From Gymnopus androsaceus JB14 (Eukaryota; Basidiomycota; Agaricomycetes; Agaricales; Omphalotaceae): a DNA stretch of 16,966 bases. The position numbers were made by a program, and so were the translations under genes. The DNA lies in the NCBI GenBank assembly GCA_009733575.1, contig ML769880.1, positions 1-16,966 of the forward strand, given 5' to 3'. The first letter of the stretch is position 1, and each line of letters begins with the position of its first letter. This document shows positions 9,240-16,966 of the stretch, in pieces. The notes under the pieces were generated by a model that worked only from the letters and a program-made list of their open reading frames with translations, did no database searches and had not been told where the DNA came from.

Positions 9240-9670
9240 TGGTACCTATGAGAAGAAGGTTTGATGCTCAGTGAGTGGTAAATTACTTTACCTTTACCAT
9301 GTATTCTGTTCAACATCCCGAGGCGTCCCGAGGCATCCCCAGTCGGTCCTTGAAACCAAGACAATATTTGAACTTGAACGCAACGCCGGTGGTGCTAAGG
9401 TCGAGATAGAACGAAAGAGCTATGCTAGATTCGGGAGAGAAATGAAGTAGCTGTTGTAAATGAACACAATCACTATCAAGCAAGTTCAGACGCGAAAACA
9501 CAATGATCGCCGTTCCGTTCCATTATCCACCGAGTCAAATCTTCCCGATAGCACTAAATACTCAAGGACGCCCAAAGCCACCGCCTCTCCGAAATTTGGA
9601 TCTTTAACAGCTTTCGTCCATATACTTACCCGAGCCATGCGTACTAGTATCCTTGCAGAATCGCAAATAT
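9240..9670 (-). pseudogene. Remnant of an unidentified protein-coding gene (unit B)
   Basis: Counterpart of 7540-7945. In order on the minus strand it shows ARILVRMARVSIWTKAVKDPN and VALGVLE (about 9570-9655), FSRLNLLDSDCVHLQQLLHF (about 9440-9500) and GRLGMLNRIHGKGKVIYHSL (about 9270-9325), in different frames. Unit B keeps a tryptophan codon where unit A has TGA, but it has its own frame disruptions after VALGVLE. Both units therefore descend from one coding ancestor and both have decayed. The parent gene was not recognised. Confidence 0.4.
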
Positions 9671-9842
9671 CATCATGAATTGAAGAAGAATTTATAGCGT
9701 CTCCGATGATCAAAGCTTCACCTTCGTTTCAAGCTTGATCGAAATGTCCACTTCGAGGGTACAGGTATAGGTCCAGGCACCGGTATAGCAGGCGGAAAGG
9801 AAACCAAGGGATGAGGACTCGGGCTCGGAGCGAGCCAAACAC

Positions 9843-10117
9843 CGCACGGTCGACCTCCTCTTCCGCGCGCGTACCAAGCTCGGGAAATACGCCTGGATTG
9901 AATCCCGTGGAAGGCTGCAGGTGAAACTGGACAAAGGAAGGAAAACGAGTACATTGTGTGGCAGGGCAAAGGAGATGATGGGCGGGTTGTGGCTGGTGTT
10001 GGTCAGAAGGAACAGAACGTATCGCAATGAGAGCGGAATCTAAATGCAAGTTGGCACTGGGGACAAAACAAAGTTCAAGCAGCGCACTGGGAGGAGTTGG
10101 ACTTGGGACTGAGGAAG
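9843..10117 (+). pseudogene. Truncated wc-1 copy: PAS-2 fragment
   Basis: This is a partial duplicate of the photoreceptor gene at 2099-5204. Positions 9843-9977 align without gaps to 3665-3799. The translation keeps RTVDLLFRARTK, GKY-WIESRGRL and GRAKEM, with 35 of 45 residues the same by my count. A weaker match (GLGTEEG) at about 10097-10117 corresponds to 3886-3906. The frame ends at TAA 10041-10043 and is closed upstream by a TAG near 9785. There is no LOV domain, no PAS-3 and no tail. The glycine-rich stretch at 9757-9800 may be the degraded linker before PAS-2. It has clearly diverged from the full copy, so it is not an assembly artefact. Confidence 0.85.
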
Positions 10118-10746
10118 GATCAAGGGAAGGATATTGATATTTACTTTTAAATGCATCACTGTTGGAAGCCCTCAACGAGATCTTCAAATTTTGCTCAAAA
10201 GGACCCTTTGCCTTGATGTATTGGATGTAGGCTCCGTTTACTACCAGCACCAGAGGTTGAGACATGCAATTATATCCAGTAGCATCCTCCCAAGCTCACC
10301 AAGTCTTCTTTTCCTGTATATATCAATCTCATGTCTTTGAGAGATAACCGCGGTGGTAGCCAGAGAAGGAGAAGGATGGCAAACATGGGCGCAATGAATG
10401 AATGAATTACAGTAACTCGACGGCTCGGAGAGTCAATAGTCTGGATTAATCAGAATTTATGTGGAAGCCTGTAAGGTAAACTTGAAAGACTGAATTCGGA
10501 AGTTGGAGTAAATTGTGGCGGTCAAGTTGAAAGTCGGTTGACAAAATATGACACGCTGACTCTTCCTGCTGATTCAGAATACTGGAGGTGGACTGGGCAG
10601 AATTGAAGGATGGATGAGCTAGCCTCCCCTAGGCAGACTCGTATACACTGACGATCAGTGATGGCATGGATGCTAGACTCGAGCCAGTCACCGTAGTAGA
10701 TGCAGCGACATTTGATGATGAGTTGATCAAAGTGCCGCAAATGTGG
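10118..10746. other. Non-coding interval
   Basis: No gene supported. There is a short AATG microsatellite near 10392-10406. The composition becomes AT-richer here, marking the start of the transposon-dominated half. Confidence 0.5.
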
Positions 10747-11262
10747 CGACTTGTTTTTAATCTGGCACTTTTGGCATGGTCGGCTTTTTTCACACGCCAA
10801 CTTGTTGACTTCAATAAATTTTCTGAGCATCGATTTTTCAAACTCATGCTTCCAAAATTCTGAATAGACAGTTTTTCGCAGATTTTTTCTCTGAAGAATA
10901 GCTATTAATTTTTATCTGAGTATCTTGAGAAATGAGTTCGCTAGATGCTAATTACTTCGAACCGATTGTATGTCACCAGATGATGCAGCGCTTGAGCACT
11001 TGAGTGGGGCACTTAGTGCTTCTAAGTGCCCACGTGAATGATATGTAAATTGAATTTTGAGCAATGCCTTCAAATAATTAAACTTAATAAATGTATACCT
11101 TTGAATGGCCATGCAATTCTGCACAAGGCTGTTTCTTCAGTTTTTTGAGATGGAGAGTTTGAATAATTTGTGTTCAGAATTTTGTCCAAGTCAAGAAGTC
11201 GGCGTGTGAAAAAAACTGACCGTGCCAAAAGTGCCAGATTAAATACCAGTTGGCTGTTCCAG
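10747..11262. repeat. Long imperfect inverted repeat (possible MITE or foldback element)
   Basis: The left arm (about 10747-10860) and the reverse complement of the right arm (about 11150-11262) share TTTAATCTGGCACTTTTGGC, then a near-match CATGGTCGGC/CACGGTCAGT, then TTTTTTCACACGCC, then GACTT-TTGACTT and looser similarity. Arms are about 100-110 bp and separated by about 290 bp of AT-rich DNA. No transposase lies between them. Exact ends and a target duplication could not be fixed. It may be a foldback or MITE-type element, or two inverted copies of one repeat. Confidence 0.65.
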
Positions 11263-11470
11263 CCCGAACTTTGATTGTCTTTCATTGAACGTCACCAGGC
11301 CGACACAGCCGGCTGGTTTGAGTCTACATGGATGCCATCCAGATAGCATCCGTCCACAAAGTCCGTCCTTGCCGTAAATGGCCAAAGTCCGTCCATGTGC
11401 ATCCATATGCATAATTTTTGTTTATACTATGTTCGATGCAAAGTACACATGTAGAATACACAAAATTGAT
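11263..11470. other. Flank of the hAT pseudogene with GTCC-type subterminal repeats
   Basis: Between the inverted repeat and the transposase stop codon lie several TCCGTCC motifs (about 11348, 11361 and 11388) and related ATCCA/CATGG words. A TCCGTCC also occurs on the other side of the transposase (about 15029). Clustered subterminal motifs are known in hAT elements, so these may mark the element ends. I could not find convincing terminal inverted repeats or a flanking 8-bp duplication. Confidence 0.35.
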
Positions 11471-12334
11471 CTAATTAGTGTCTCGTTCACCTGCATCTGC
11501 TTCAATATCCTCATCAACCCATAAGTTCTCCTCCTCAATGGCAGTTGCAATAAGAGCATCGGAAAGTGCAGTATCACTGTTAGGAATACGAGTCTCTGGA
11601 TGAAGATCTGCAACAATGTCTTCTTCATAGATAATCTCGTCTGCAGGAATTGTTGGAGAATTGGGAGTAGAAACATCAAAATGACATTTGGCATGAGTGA
11701 CAATACGACCAGCATTTTTATGGATGCAATGACGATGCTGACAAACAATAGTGAGTTTGTGAGTTTTCTCAGGAGATAGGCGGTTGCGGATCTTTGTTTG
11801 TGTGAGGCCAAAGACACTGAAGACGCTTTTGCTACTGGCTGAGTTGGTGATGAAGGAAAGGATGCAGTGAACAAGCTTGACAAAACCAGATCAATCAGTT
11901 GTCAATTCACCAGCGCTCATTAGACTCCACATCAGGAGGAGGTTAAGATCTCCCAAGTTTCCCTTTGCAAGTGCAATGTGTGCATCTATTCCCATTGTGG
12001 AATCAGAAAAGTCGCCAGTGTTATCAGAATAGTCGGTGAAACACTTGACAAACTCAGTGTCATGAGAAGGATCATTTTTGGTGCAAAAAAAACGCTGATA
12101 CTGGGATATAATCATATGAAGGAGTGTCATACCCTGGATCTTCTGCGGGTTGAACAGCTTTGAGCGGCTAGTGGGATTGAAAAAGAGAGTGAGAATGAAA
12201 AGCTGTTGGTCAGCATTGGTAGACTAGCGTTGTTCAAGGGATTTCTGCATTGCTATAGTCACGGTTGTATCTGTGGAAGGAAGCTGGGAAAAGAACTGGA
12301 ACAGGTTTGCTAATAACAGAAGAATGCAACCAAG

Positions 12335-12907
12335 TAGGGTTTGGAGATACAATTCATTAAACTGCAAATGAATCATAAATTGCATTGCATTGTACTGCAA
12401 AATGTATCACTAGAGCTTGTACCAATACACAATTTAAATCAGTACAAGTTTACAGTTTATTCATAATCCAAACATTCCTTAAACTGCTTAGAATCAGTTT
12501 AAATCAGTACATATTTACACACAGTGGAACCTGTACAAACCCTTCATTATATATATAAAAGAAGCTGAAAGAGTACTTTCCTTACTTGAATCTTGATCAA
12601 GATACATTTTTAATAGTATGTAGGCATTATTAGTACTTCCTATAACATGATTACTGTAAGACAATACTCATTTAGCATTGAAATAGTGTATAAATGATCA
12701 GTTCATATCAGTTTATACTGATATAAACCAATTTGAATCTGAACTGATTTAAACAACATAAATTGTATGGTACTGCACTGGTTGTATCAGTACAATCAGT
12801 ACAGATACACAGTTTAACCATTTTTCAAGATATCTTGTACTGGTGCAATTCATGATTTATTGGATTTGGGTCAAATAAATTGAATTGAATTGTATCTCAA
12901 AACCCTA
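12335..12907. mobile_element. 573-bp non-autonomous hAT-type MITE nested in the transposase
   Basis: Terminal inverted repeats begin TAGGGTTTGGAGATACAATT on the left and, reverse-complemented, TAGGGTTTTGAGATACAATT on the right (19 of 20 the same). The element is flanked by a perfect 8-bp duplication, CAACCAAG, at 12327-12334 and 12908-12915. TIRs plus an 8-bp duplication are the hallmark of the hAT superfamily. The interior is AT-rich with no coding capacity and contains repeated GTACAAGTTT/CAGTTTA-like words and a GTTTATACTGATATAAAC near-palindrome. Collapsing it to one target copy leaves the transposase frame open (QDPKCD followed by LGCILLLL). Confidence 0.9.
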
Positions 12908-13364
12908 CAACCAAGATCACATTTTGGATCCTGGAGAATGTTTGCACCAATTGCTAGCGGTGCCAGGTGTGAAACAACTCTATTAACAATGTAAGTGATG
13001 TCCGCAAAGGTGCCGTGGATATGAATACACTTACTTTTTTAAGTCTTTCCAAAACATGGGTTTCTTGATACTCTCAATTGCTTCCAAACATCTAGCAGTT
13101 GCATCTTCACTTTGGCTCTTTTCAGCAACTTCAACAAGCTTATCTTCATCAAAAGTAATGACACTTTCAAGGTATTTCTGCAAGCGGAGAGTGCAACGAA
13201 CAGAAAGATAGTGTGCTGTCCAACAGGTGGGTGCTGGTAGGAAGAGCTTCACAGCACTACCGTTTGTACTGCTTGAGCTGTGGCAATGCTGGGACTCTGT
13301 GAGTAGCTCTCTGGCGGTCTTGTGAGTGTTAAAGAATTTGACAATATTCAGAGCTTCAGATATA

Positions 13365-13608
13365 CAGTGACGGCAATTATTGATGCACACCCCCAAATCG
13401 GGAAGGTGGGTGCTTAAGCGTTGTTCTTCAGTGTACTGCTCAAAGGAATCATGATTTTTGAGATTATGAGTACTGCGCAATGCTTAATAGGTGTGATTTT
13501 CACATGAGGAAGTCCAACGGGCTTTTTTTCAATGAGACATAGGGGTTCAAAGCACTTAAGCGCCCATTGGCCCGATTTGGGGGTGTGCATCAATAGTTGC
13601 CATCACTG
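13365..13608. mobile_element. 244-bp Tc1/mariner-type MITE nested in the transposase
   Basis: Inverted repeats of about 56 bp (about 48 positions the same) start CAGTGACGGCAATTATTGAT on the left and CAGTGATGGCAACTATTGAT on the right, and both contain GCACACCCCCAAATCGGG. The element is flanked by TA on each side (13363-13364 and 13609-13610), the Tc1/mariner target duplication. CAGTG-starting termini fit that superfamily. The interior is about 130 bp with no coding potential. Collapsing it to a single TA restores an uninterrupted frame in the host transposase (MTTYSYS then ISEALNIVKFF), which supports both the boundaries and the identity. Confidence 0.9.
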
Positions 13609-14815
13609 TAGAATATGAATATGTTGTCATGACAGCAAGATAATTTCTGGTCATGAGCCTGTCCTGGTGACCCCAGCAGACAAATGTTGCAAGCCATGCC
13701 TTTGCCTCTGCAAGCAACCAATGTGCCTTTTTGCAGTCAGGACCATTGTCAGTTGCACAGCCAATAACCTTAACCTGATATGTTTCTTCTGCATACTCAA
13801 TGTCGCTCTGAAGGATACCAAATGCTTCATCACCTGTCTTTGGACAACTGGACATATCATGAGTGCGCAGGAGATAGGGCTGGATGAAGAAATTTTAGTA
13901 TTTCTATTATAATCAGAGGAATGGCACATACAATACCGTCAACCATGATAGTGGATTTAAAGACATCAACATCTGAATTGTTCTTCCATCCATCAGCCAT
14001 GATCATTGCTTGCTTTCCATTGATGTGGGCACAAGTTTTGGAGATGGCATCAGCTGTGGTTTTGTCAAGAATGCAACCAGAAAGAGTTCCATGCAAGACT
14101 GGATTAGCTGCAGGAATGTATTTCTGCATAAAATACTGCGTTTCCGGGTTCTCTACCCAGTAGAATGAAATGCCAGTGGCAGCAACAAGGTTACAAACAT
14201 CCTGTAGATATTCTTCCTGGTCAAATACAGCACTGCTAGCTATTCGAGCGCGCTTAGTGAGACATTTGGAACTTGTATCATGAAAAGATGAGGCAACAGA
14301 TGAACATGGTCAAGAAATTGTCGGAGAAGGTGGAGAGACCAAACTGAGAGCAGGACTTGATGACAATGATGGAGTTTAAGATGCAAGGGGTGTCAAAGGA
14401 GGAGCCACAAGAGCCACTGCCAAATAAATATCTTTGGTTGATTGTGATATATTTGGGCAAGCATGTATATGTGGTCCTAGCACAGATTTATGGCCACAAA
14501 CAGCACCTTTGAGAGCAACAGAATCATTTAGAAGCTCTTCATCAAAGTGATTCATAGCTGGCATACTAGTCAGTTGCACATTGGGAATATATAGAAATAT
14601 GGAAATGTACCAATGGTTTGATACTCCGAATTCAACTTTGGTGCCCATGGAATTTGGCTATTCTGCAGCACCAACTCCTGTCTTTCTAGTCTTGCAATCT
14701 CCTCAATTTTGACCCGTATACACTGTTTACAGTATACCATCTTTCAATCTGCATAGTTCTTGTATTTCCGATCTGAAGCAACAAATAGCTCAAATAATGG
14801 AGATTTTGGGGCCAT

Positions 14816-15267
14816 TGTAGAGGATAGAACAAAATCTATAGTTTATTGAAAGGTAACAAGAGTTGTAATGGCAAGAAAAAAGCATGCTGATGTTGTTCAA
14901 CAATGCAAGCAAAGTAAAGGTGTAAGTGATCTACAGGTGCTCACTAGGCACTCATTCATTCAAGGATGTGTCAGACACGTGCATGGACCCATCCTAACCA
15001 TATCCATCTGTTATGGACTCTGGACTCAATCCGTCCTTATGATCAAGTCCTGCAGTGATGATCATTGATGTGTGTATTGAGTCCACTAGCACCCAGTCAA
15101 TGCTGCGCCAGGATTTGCTTACATCATCAAACACATCTTTTTATTTCTGTCATTCTTGCCTTCTACAAGCTACTTTGATGTGTATACACCTATCTCGCAG
15201 ACCTTTCAATATAATCTCTTTTATAAACTCATATTCATACAGATGGAGCAATCTGAACCAAGGGGAA
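14816..15267. other. AT-rich interval upstream of the hAT pseudogene
   Basis: This should hold the promoter and outer end of the hAT element (read on the minus strand). A cluster of GGAC/TCCGTCC words at 14983-15035 resembles the other flank. No terminal repeat or target duplication could be assigned, and I see no gene. Confidence 0.4.
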
Positions 15268-15729
15268 ATGCCACAATCACAAATACCTGAACAAAGCAGG
15301 TCAGCGCAGCCTACTGCTTCTATAGGATCTCAAGGTGCAGAGGGCTTTGTTGCAGATATGTATGAGAATCATGACAAAACAATTTTATAGCTTTTCATTG
15401 GCTTTTCAACCTTCAAGCACTACATGGACCGACTGAATTCAGTCAATGCAGCCACCTTGGAAGCGTGGTCAAGCTATCATGAAAAATATTCCTCTCTGAC
15501 CTCTCCAAGTCACCATTCCCAAAATTCCATCCATTCCGAGTCCTTCCAATGTTGCTTTGTACACCTCTACAACACCACATGCCAACCTAGTACTGTTAAG
15601 CCCGTGCAGCCCAGATCAAAGCGGCAGGAAATCGATTGCAAATTGATTGTGGGAATCGATGATCCGGGTTGGACCTTTGAAGTAACAGGACTTGGTGAAG
15701 CTATTAGCAACACCCTTAACACACTGTAA
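15268..15729 (+). pseudogene. Unidentified open frame interrupted by one TAG
   Basis: From an ATG at 15268 a single frame runs to TAA at 15727-15729, broken only by TAG at 15388-15390. The first part is Gln/Ser-rich (MPQSQIPEQSRSAQ) and reaches GFVADMYENHDKTIL. After the stop the same frame continues LFIGFSTFKHYMDRLNSV, later KRQEIDCKLIVGIDDPGWTF. The texture is protein-like but matches no family I recognise. The TAG could be a Trp codon hit by a G-to-A change, like stops in the neighbouring transposase, or could end a short intron. It may be a transposon-associated or degraded host gene. Confidence 0.25.
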
Positions 15730-16125
15730 TGTGTCCCAGAGGGAAGGAGTGGAAGAAGGGCAGAGCAGAGCAAACGCACAGCCGCAAGTTGATTGCAAAT
15801 CAATCGCAATGTTGATCAATTGATTGGCGGAGATGTCAGAAATAAGACTAGAGAAGATCAGCTAGGCTGAGTTGATTTTCAAACTAAAGTTACAATACAT
15901 GGTATACTACTTAAATACTAGTGAGATTGGATAAACGGATAAATGTAAAGAACAATAAGTAATATATATCTGGGAGTGTATTCAGTAAGTATAACAATAA
16001 AGTAATTCAGTAAGAAAGACAAAAGAATATAAGAGGAATAAAACAATAAGTATCGGAAAGTCTGTTCAAACATGATAGGGATGTTTCCAAAGGTAAAGGG
16101 CAGCTATCAGATCGATACATCAATT
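15730..16125. other. AT-rich non-coding interval
   Basis: No gene is seen. It contains near-palindromic GATTGCAAATCAATC at about 15790-15804, echoing GATTGCAAATTGATT at 15633-15647, and an A-rich stretch from 15950 to 16060. Confidence 0.4.
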
Positions 16126-16305
16126 GATCGGAAATTGGTGGTGAGTGTCAAACATTGGCAGCAAGTGTCGGACGTCGGCAATGAGCAGTGATGATTGTAT
16201 GGATATAACAGTAGTTATATTGAAAGGTTGAGTGATCAATGGCAAGTGATTGGAAATCGGCGGTAAGTGTCAGAAATGAGCGGTGATGATAGCATGGATA
16301 TAACA
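16126..16305 (+). repeat. Imperfect direct repeat pair
   Basis: The copies are at about 16126-16210 and 16248-16305. Shared words in order are GATyGGAAATtGGyGGT, AGTGTCA, ATGAGCrGTGATGAT and ATGGATATAACA; the first copy has about 27 extra bases in the middle. A looser third match (ATTGGCGGAGATGTCAGAAAT) is at about 15822-15842. The second copy overlaps the start of the frame at 16267. Confidence 0.65.
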
Positions 16306-16763
16306 AGTATCCTCTTTCACCCTTTTGAGTCCTGTAACACCTCTGTGATTACAGCTCATCTTTCCAACTTTCAAGCTCATACAGTCCCTGCTTCTATGCC
16401 TATTTCTTGTGGGATTGCTGTGGATTTAGGACTTCCCTCTTCAGACACACCATTGAATTCGCAATGGGCATTTGATGCTGTACAACCAGGCAGTCTGAGT
16501 AATGCTGAGCTCCCAGCCCTAGGCTGTCACCACATATTCCTGATCACAGTCCCGAGTCTTTGCCACCATGCGCTCACCATTGCTCTCAGTCTTTACCCCA
16601 TGCTTGCTCTAGGTCTAGTACACCCGAGTCAGAGTCTGATATAGATAGATTCACTTCTATGGCCGAGTTTTTTGGTGCCTATGTCCAGCCAATTTTGCGT
16701 GAGACTCCTGATACTCTTAGTGATTGTCAAGGATACTGTTCCGGGGAACCAATTATGAATTGA
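16267..16763 (+). other. Weak possible coding stretch, unknown
   Basis: A frame from ATG 16267 runs to 16644 (MSEMSGDDSMDITSILFHPF...). An overlapping frame, open from about 16509 to 16763, has a Ser/Pro/His-rich then acidic texture (STPESESDIDRFTSMAEFFG). The two could be exons joined by an intron near 16480-16530, with several AG acceptors available, or chance frames in repeat-rich DNA. No domain or homologue is recognised. The start overlaps a direct repeat, which lowers confidence that it is a gene. Confidence 0.2.
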
Positions 16764-16966
16764 AGGGCTGTTGAGCACTGAGTGCATTGGAGAATGAATA
16801 AGAAAGGATTTACTGGATGAGATGATGGGGGATTGGAAGGATGCAACATGTACACAACATTGAAAACACCGAGGTGCAAACGCCAATCTGCACACAGACT
16901 TTATTGTTTTCCGAAGCTGGCGACTAAGCTTGAACTTGTCCTCCTACCATGCCAAAACCAAACCAA
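16764..16966. other. Window edge, nothing recognised
   Basis: No coding or repeat signal that I can support in the last 200 bases. Confidence 0.4.

Larger units (their letters stand above)
8130..9661. repeat. Tandem segmental duplication, unit B
   Basis: Second copy of the unit described at 6273-7926, same orientation. It is slightly shorter because it has fewer promoter-side repeats and lacks the stalk-coding stretch of the gene. A broken wc-1 fragment begins less than 200 bases to its right. Confidence 0.85.
11471..14815 (-). pseudogene. Decayed hAT-superfamily transposase (BED-like finger, DUF659, C-terminal dimerisation region)
   Basis: Cut-and-paste DNA transposase on the minus strand. 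The start is at 14815 (MAPKSPLFELFVAS). A BED-like finger is split by a probable intron (CKQC, then HIHAC). The core begins VENPETQYFMQKYIPAANP, then MADGWKN (first acidic site of the DDE core), CATDNGPDCKKAHWLL with CWGHQ (second acidic site), EALNIVKFFNTHK, and LEQR-stop-STNADQQLFIL. The C-terminal region has SASSKSVFSVFGLTQTKIRN and RLSPEKTHKL, typical of hAT dimerisation segments; the stop is at 11471. Introns are supported at 13880-13931 (GTATGT...CAG) and 12980-13034 (GTAAGT...TAG). Five in-frame stops sit at 14744, 14376, 14310, 12234 and 11891. Each fits one C:G to T:A change, three of them at likely tryptophan codons. Two small elements interrupt it (12335-12907 and 13365-13608). No frameshift was noticed otherwise, so it is inactive but fairly young. 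Confidence 0.85.

Noticed and set aside
9729..10265. Minus-strand open frame of 178 codons over the wc-1 fragment
   Set aside because: It is the antisense shadow of the PAS-2 fragment, whose plus-strand translation is clearly homologous to WC-1.
10666..10863. Short frame with FNLALLAWSAFFTRQLVDF, similar to a minus-strand frame at 11160-11285
   Set aside because: The similarity comes from the inverted repeat arms themselves. Both arms translate alike, and there is no sign of a functional gene.
11290..15070. Exact ends (terminal inverted repeats) of the large hAT element
   Set aside because: Flanks share GTCC/GGAC-type words and a TTGAGTC, but no convincing inverted termini or 8-bp target duplication could be matched by eye.

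Overview
The window looks like nuclear DNA of an Agaricomycete (mushroom-forming basidiomycete). Introns are short (about 50-75 nt) with GTGAGT, GTATGT or GTAAGT donors. The main gene is a White Collar-1 type blue-light photoreceptor with no visible C-terminal GATA zinc finger, as is usual in basidiomycetes. Base composition changes from a fairly GC-rich genic half (about 2.1-10.1 kb) to an AT-richer, transposon-dominated half (about 10.4-16.9 kb).

Layout. 1-2098: long non-coding region upstream of the photoreceptor gene. 2099-5204 (+): wc-1 homologue with one clear intron and LOV, PAS and PAS segments, but with its reading frame shifted by one base at three places. 5205-6272: non-coding, with CT-rich microsatellites. 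6273-7926 and 8130-9661: a tandem segmental duplication of about 1.6 kb. Each copy carries, on the minus strand, a three-exon gene for a small predicted secreted, membrane-anchored protein, a tandem-repeat block upstream of its start, and remnants of another gene. 9843-10117 (+): a broken second copy of the PAS-2 part of wc-1, next to the second duplication unit.

10747-11262 is a long imperfect inverted repeat. 11471-14815 (minus) is a decayed hAT-superfamily transposase (BED-like finger, DUF659-like core, C-terminal dimerisation region) with five in-frame stops. Two small non-autonomous elements have landed in it: a 573-bp element with hAT-type termini and a perfect 8-bp target duplication, and a 244-bp element with Tc1/mariner-type termini and a TA target duplication. 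In both cases the host reading frame continues across the insertion point. 15.07-16.97 kb is AT-rich, with two weak reading frames of unknown nature and some short direct repeats.

The genes do not form an obvious pathway. The photoreceptor would be a light-activated transcriptional regulator, usually acting with a WC-2 partner. The paralogous surface proteins have no recognised function; their nearness to the photoreceptor, and the shared duplication history suggested by the wc-1 fragment, are the most interesting links. I found no convincing new molecular system. The best leads are the duplicated surface-protein locus and the nested transposon stack.
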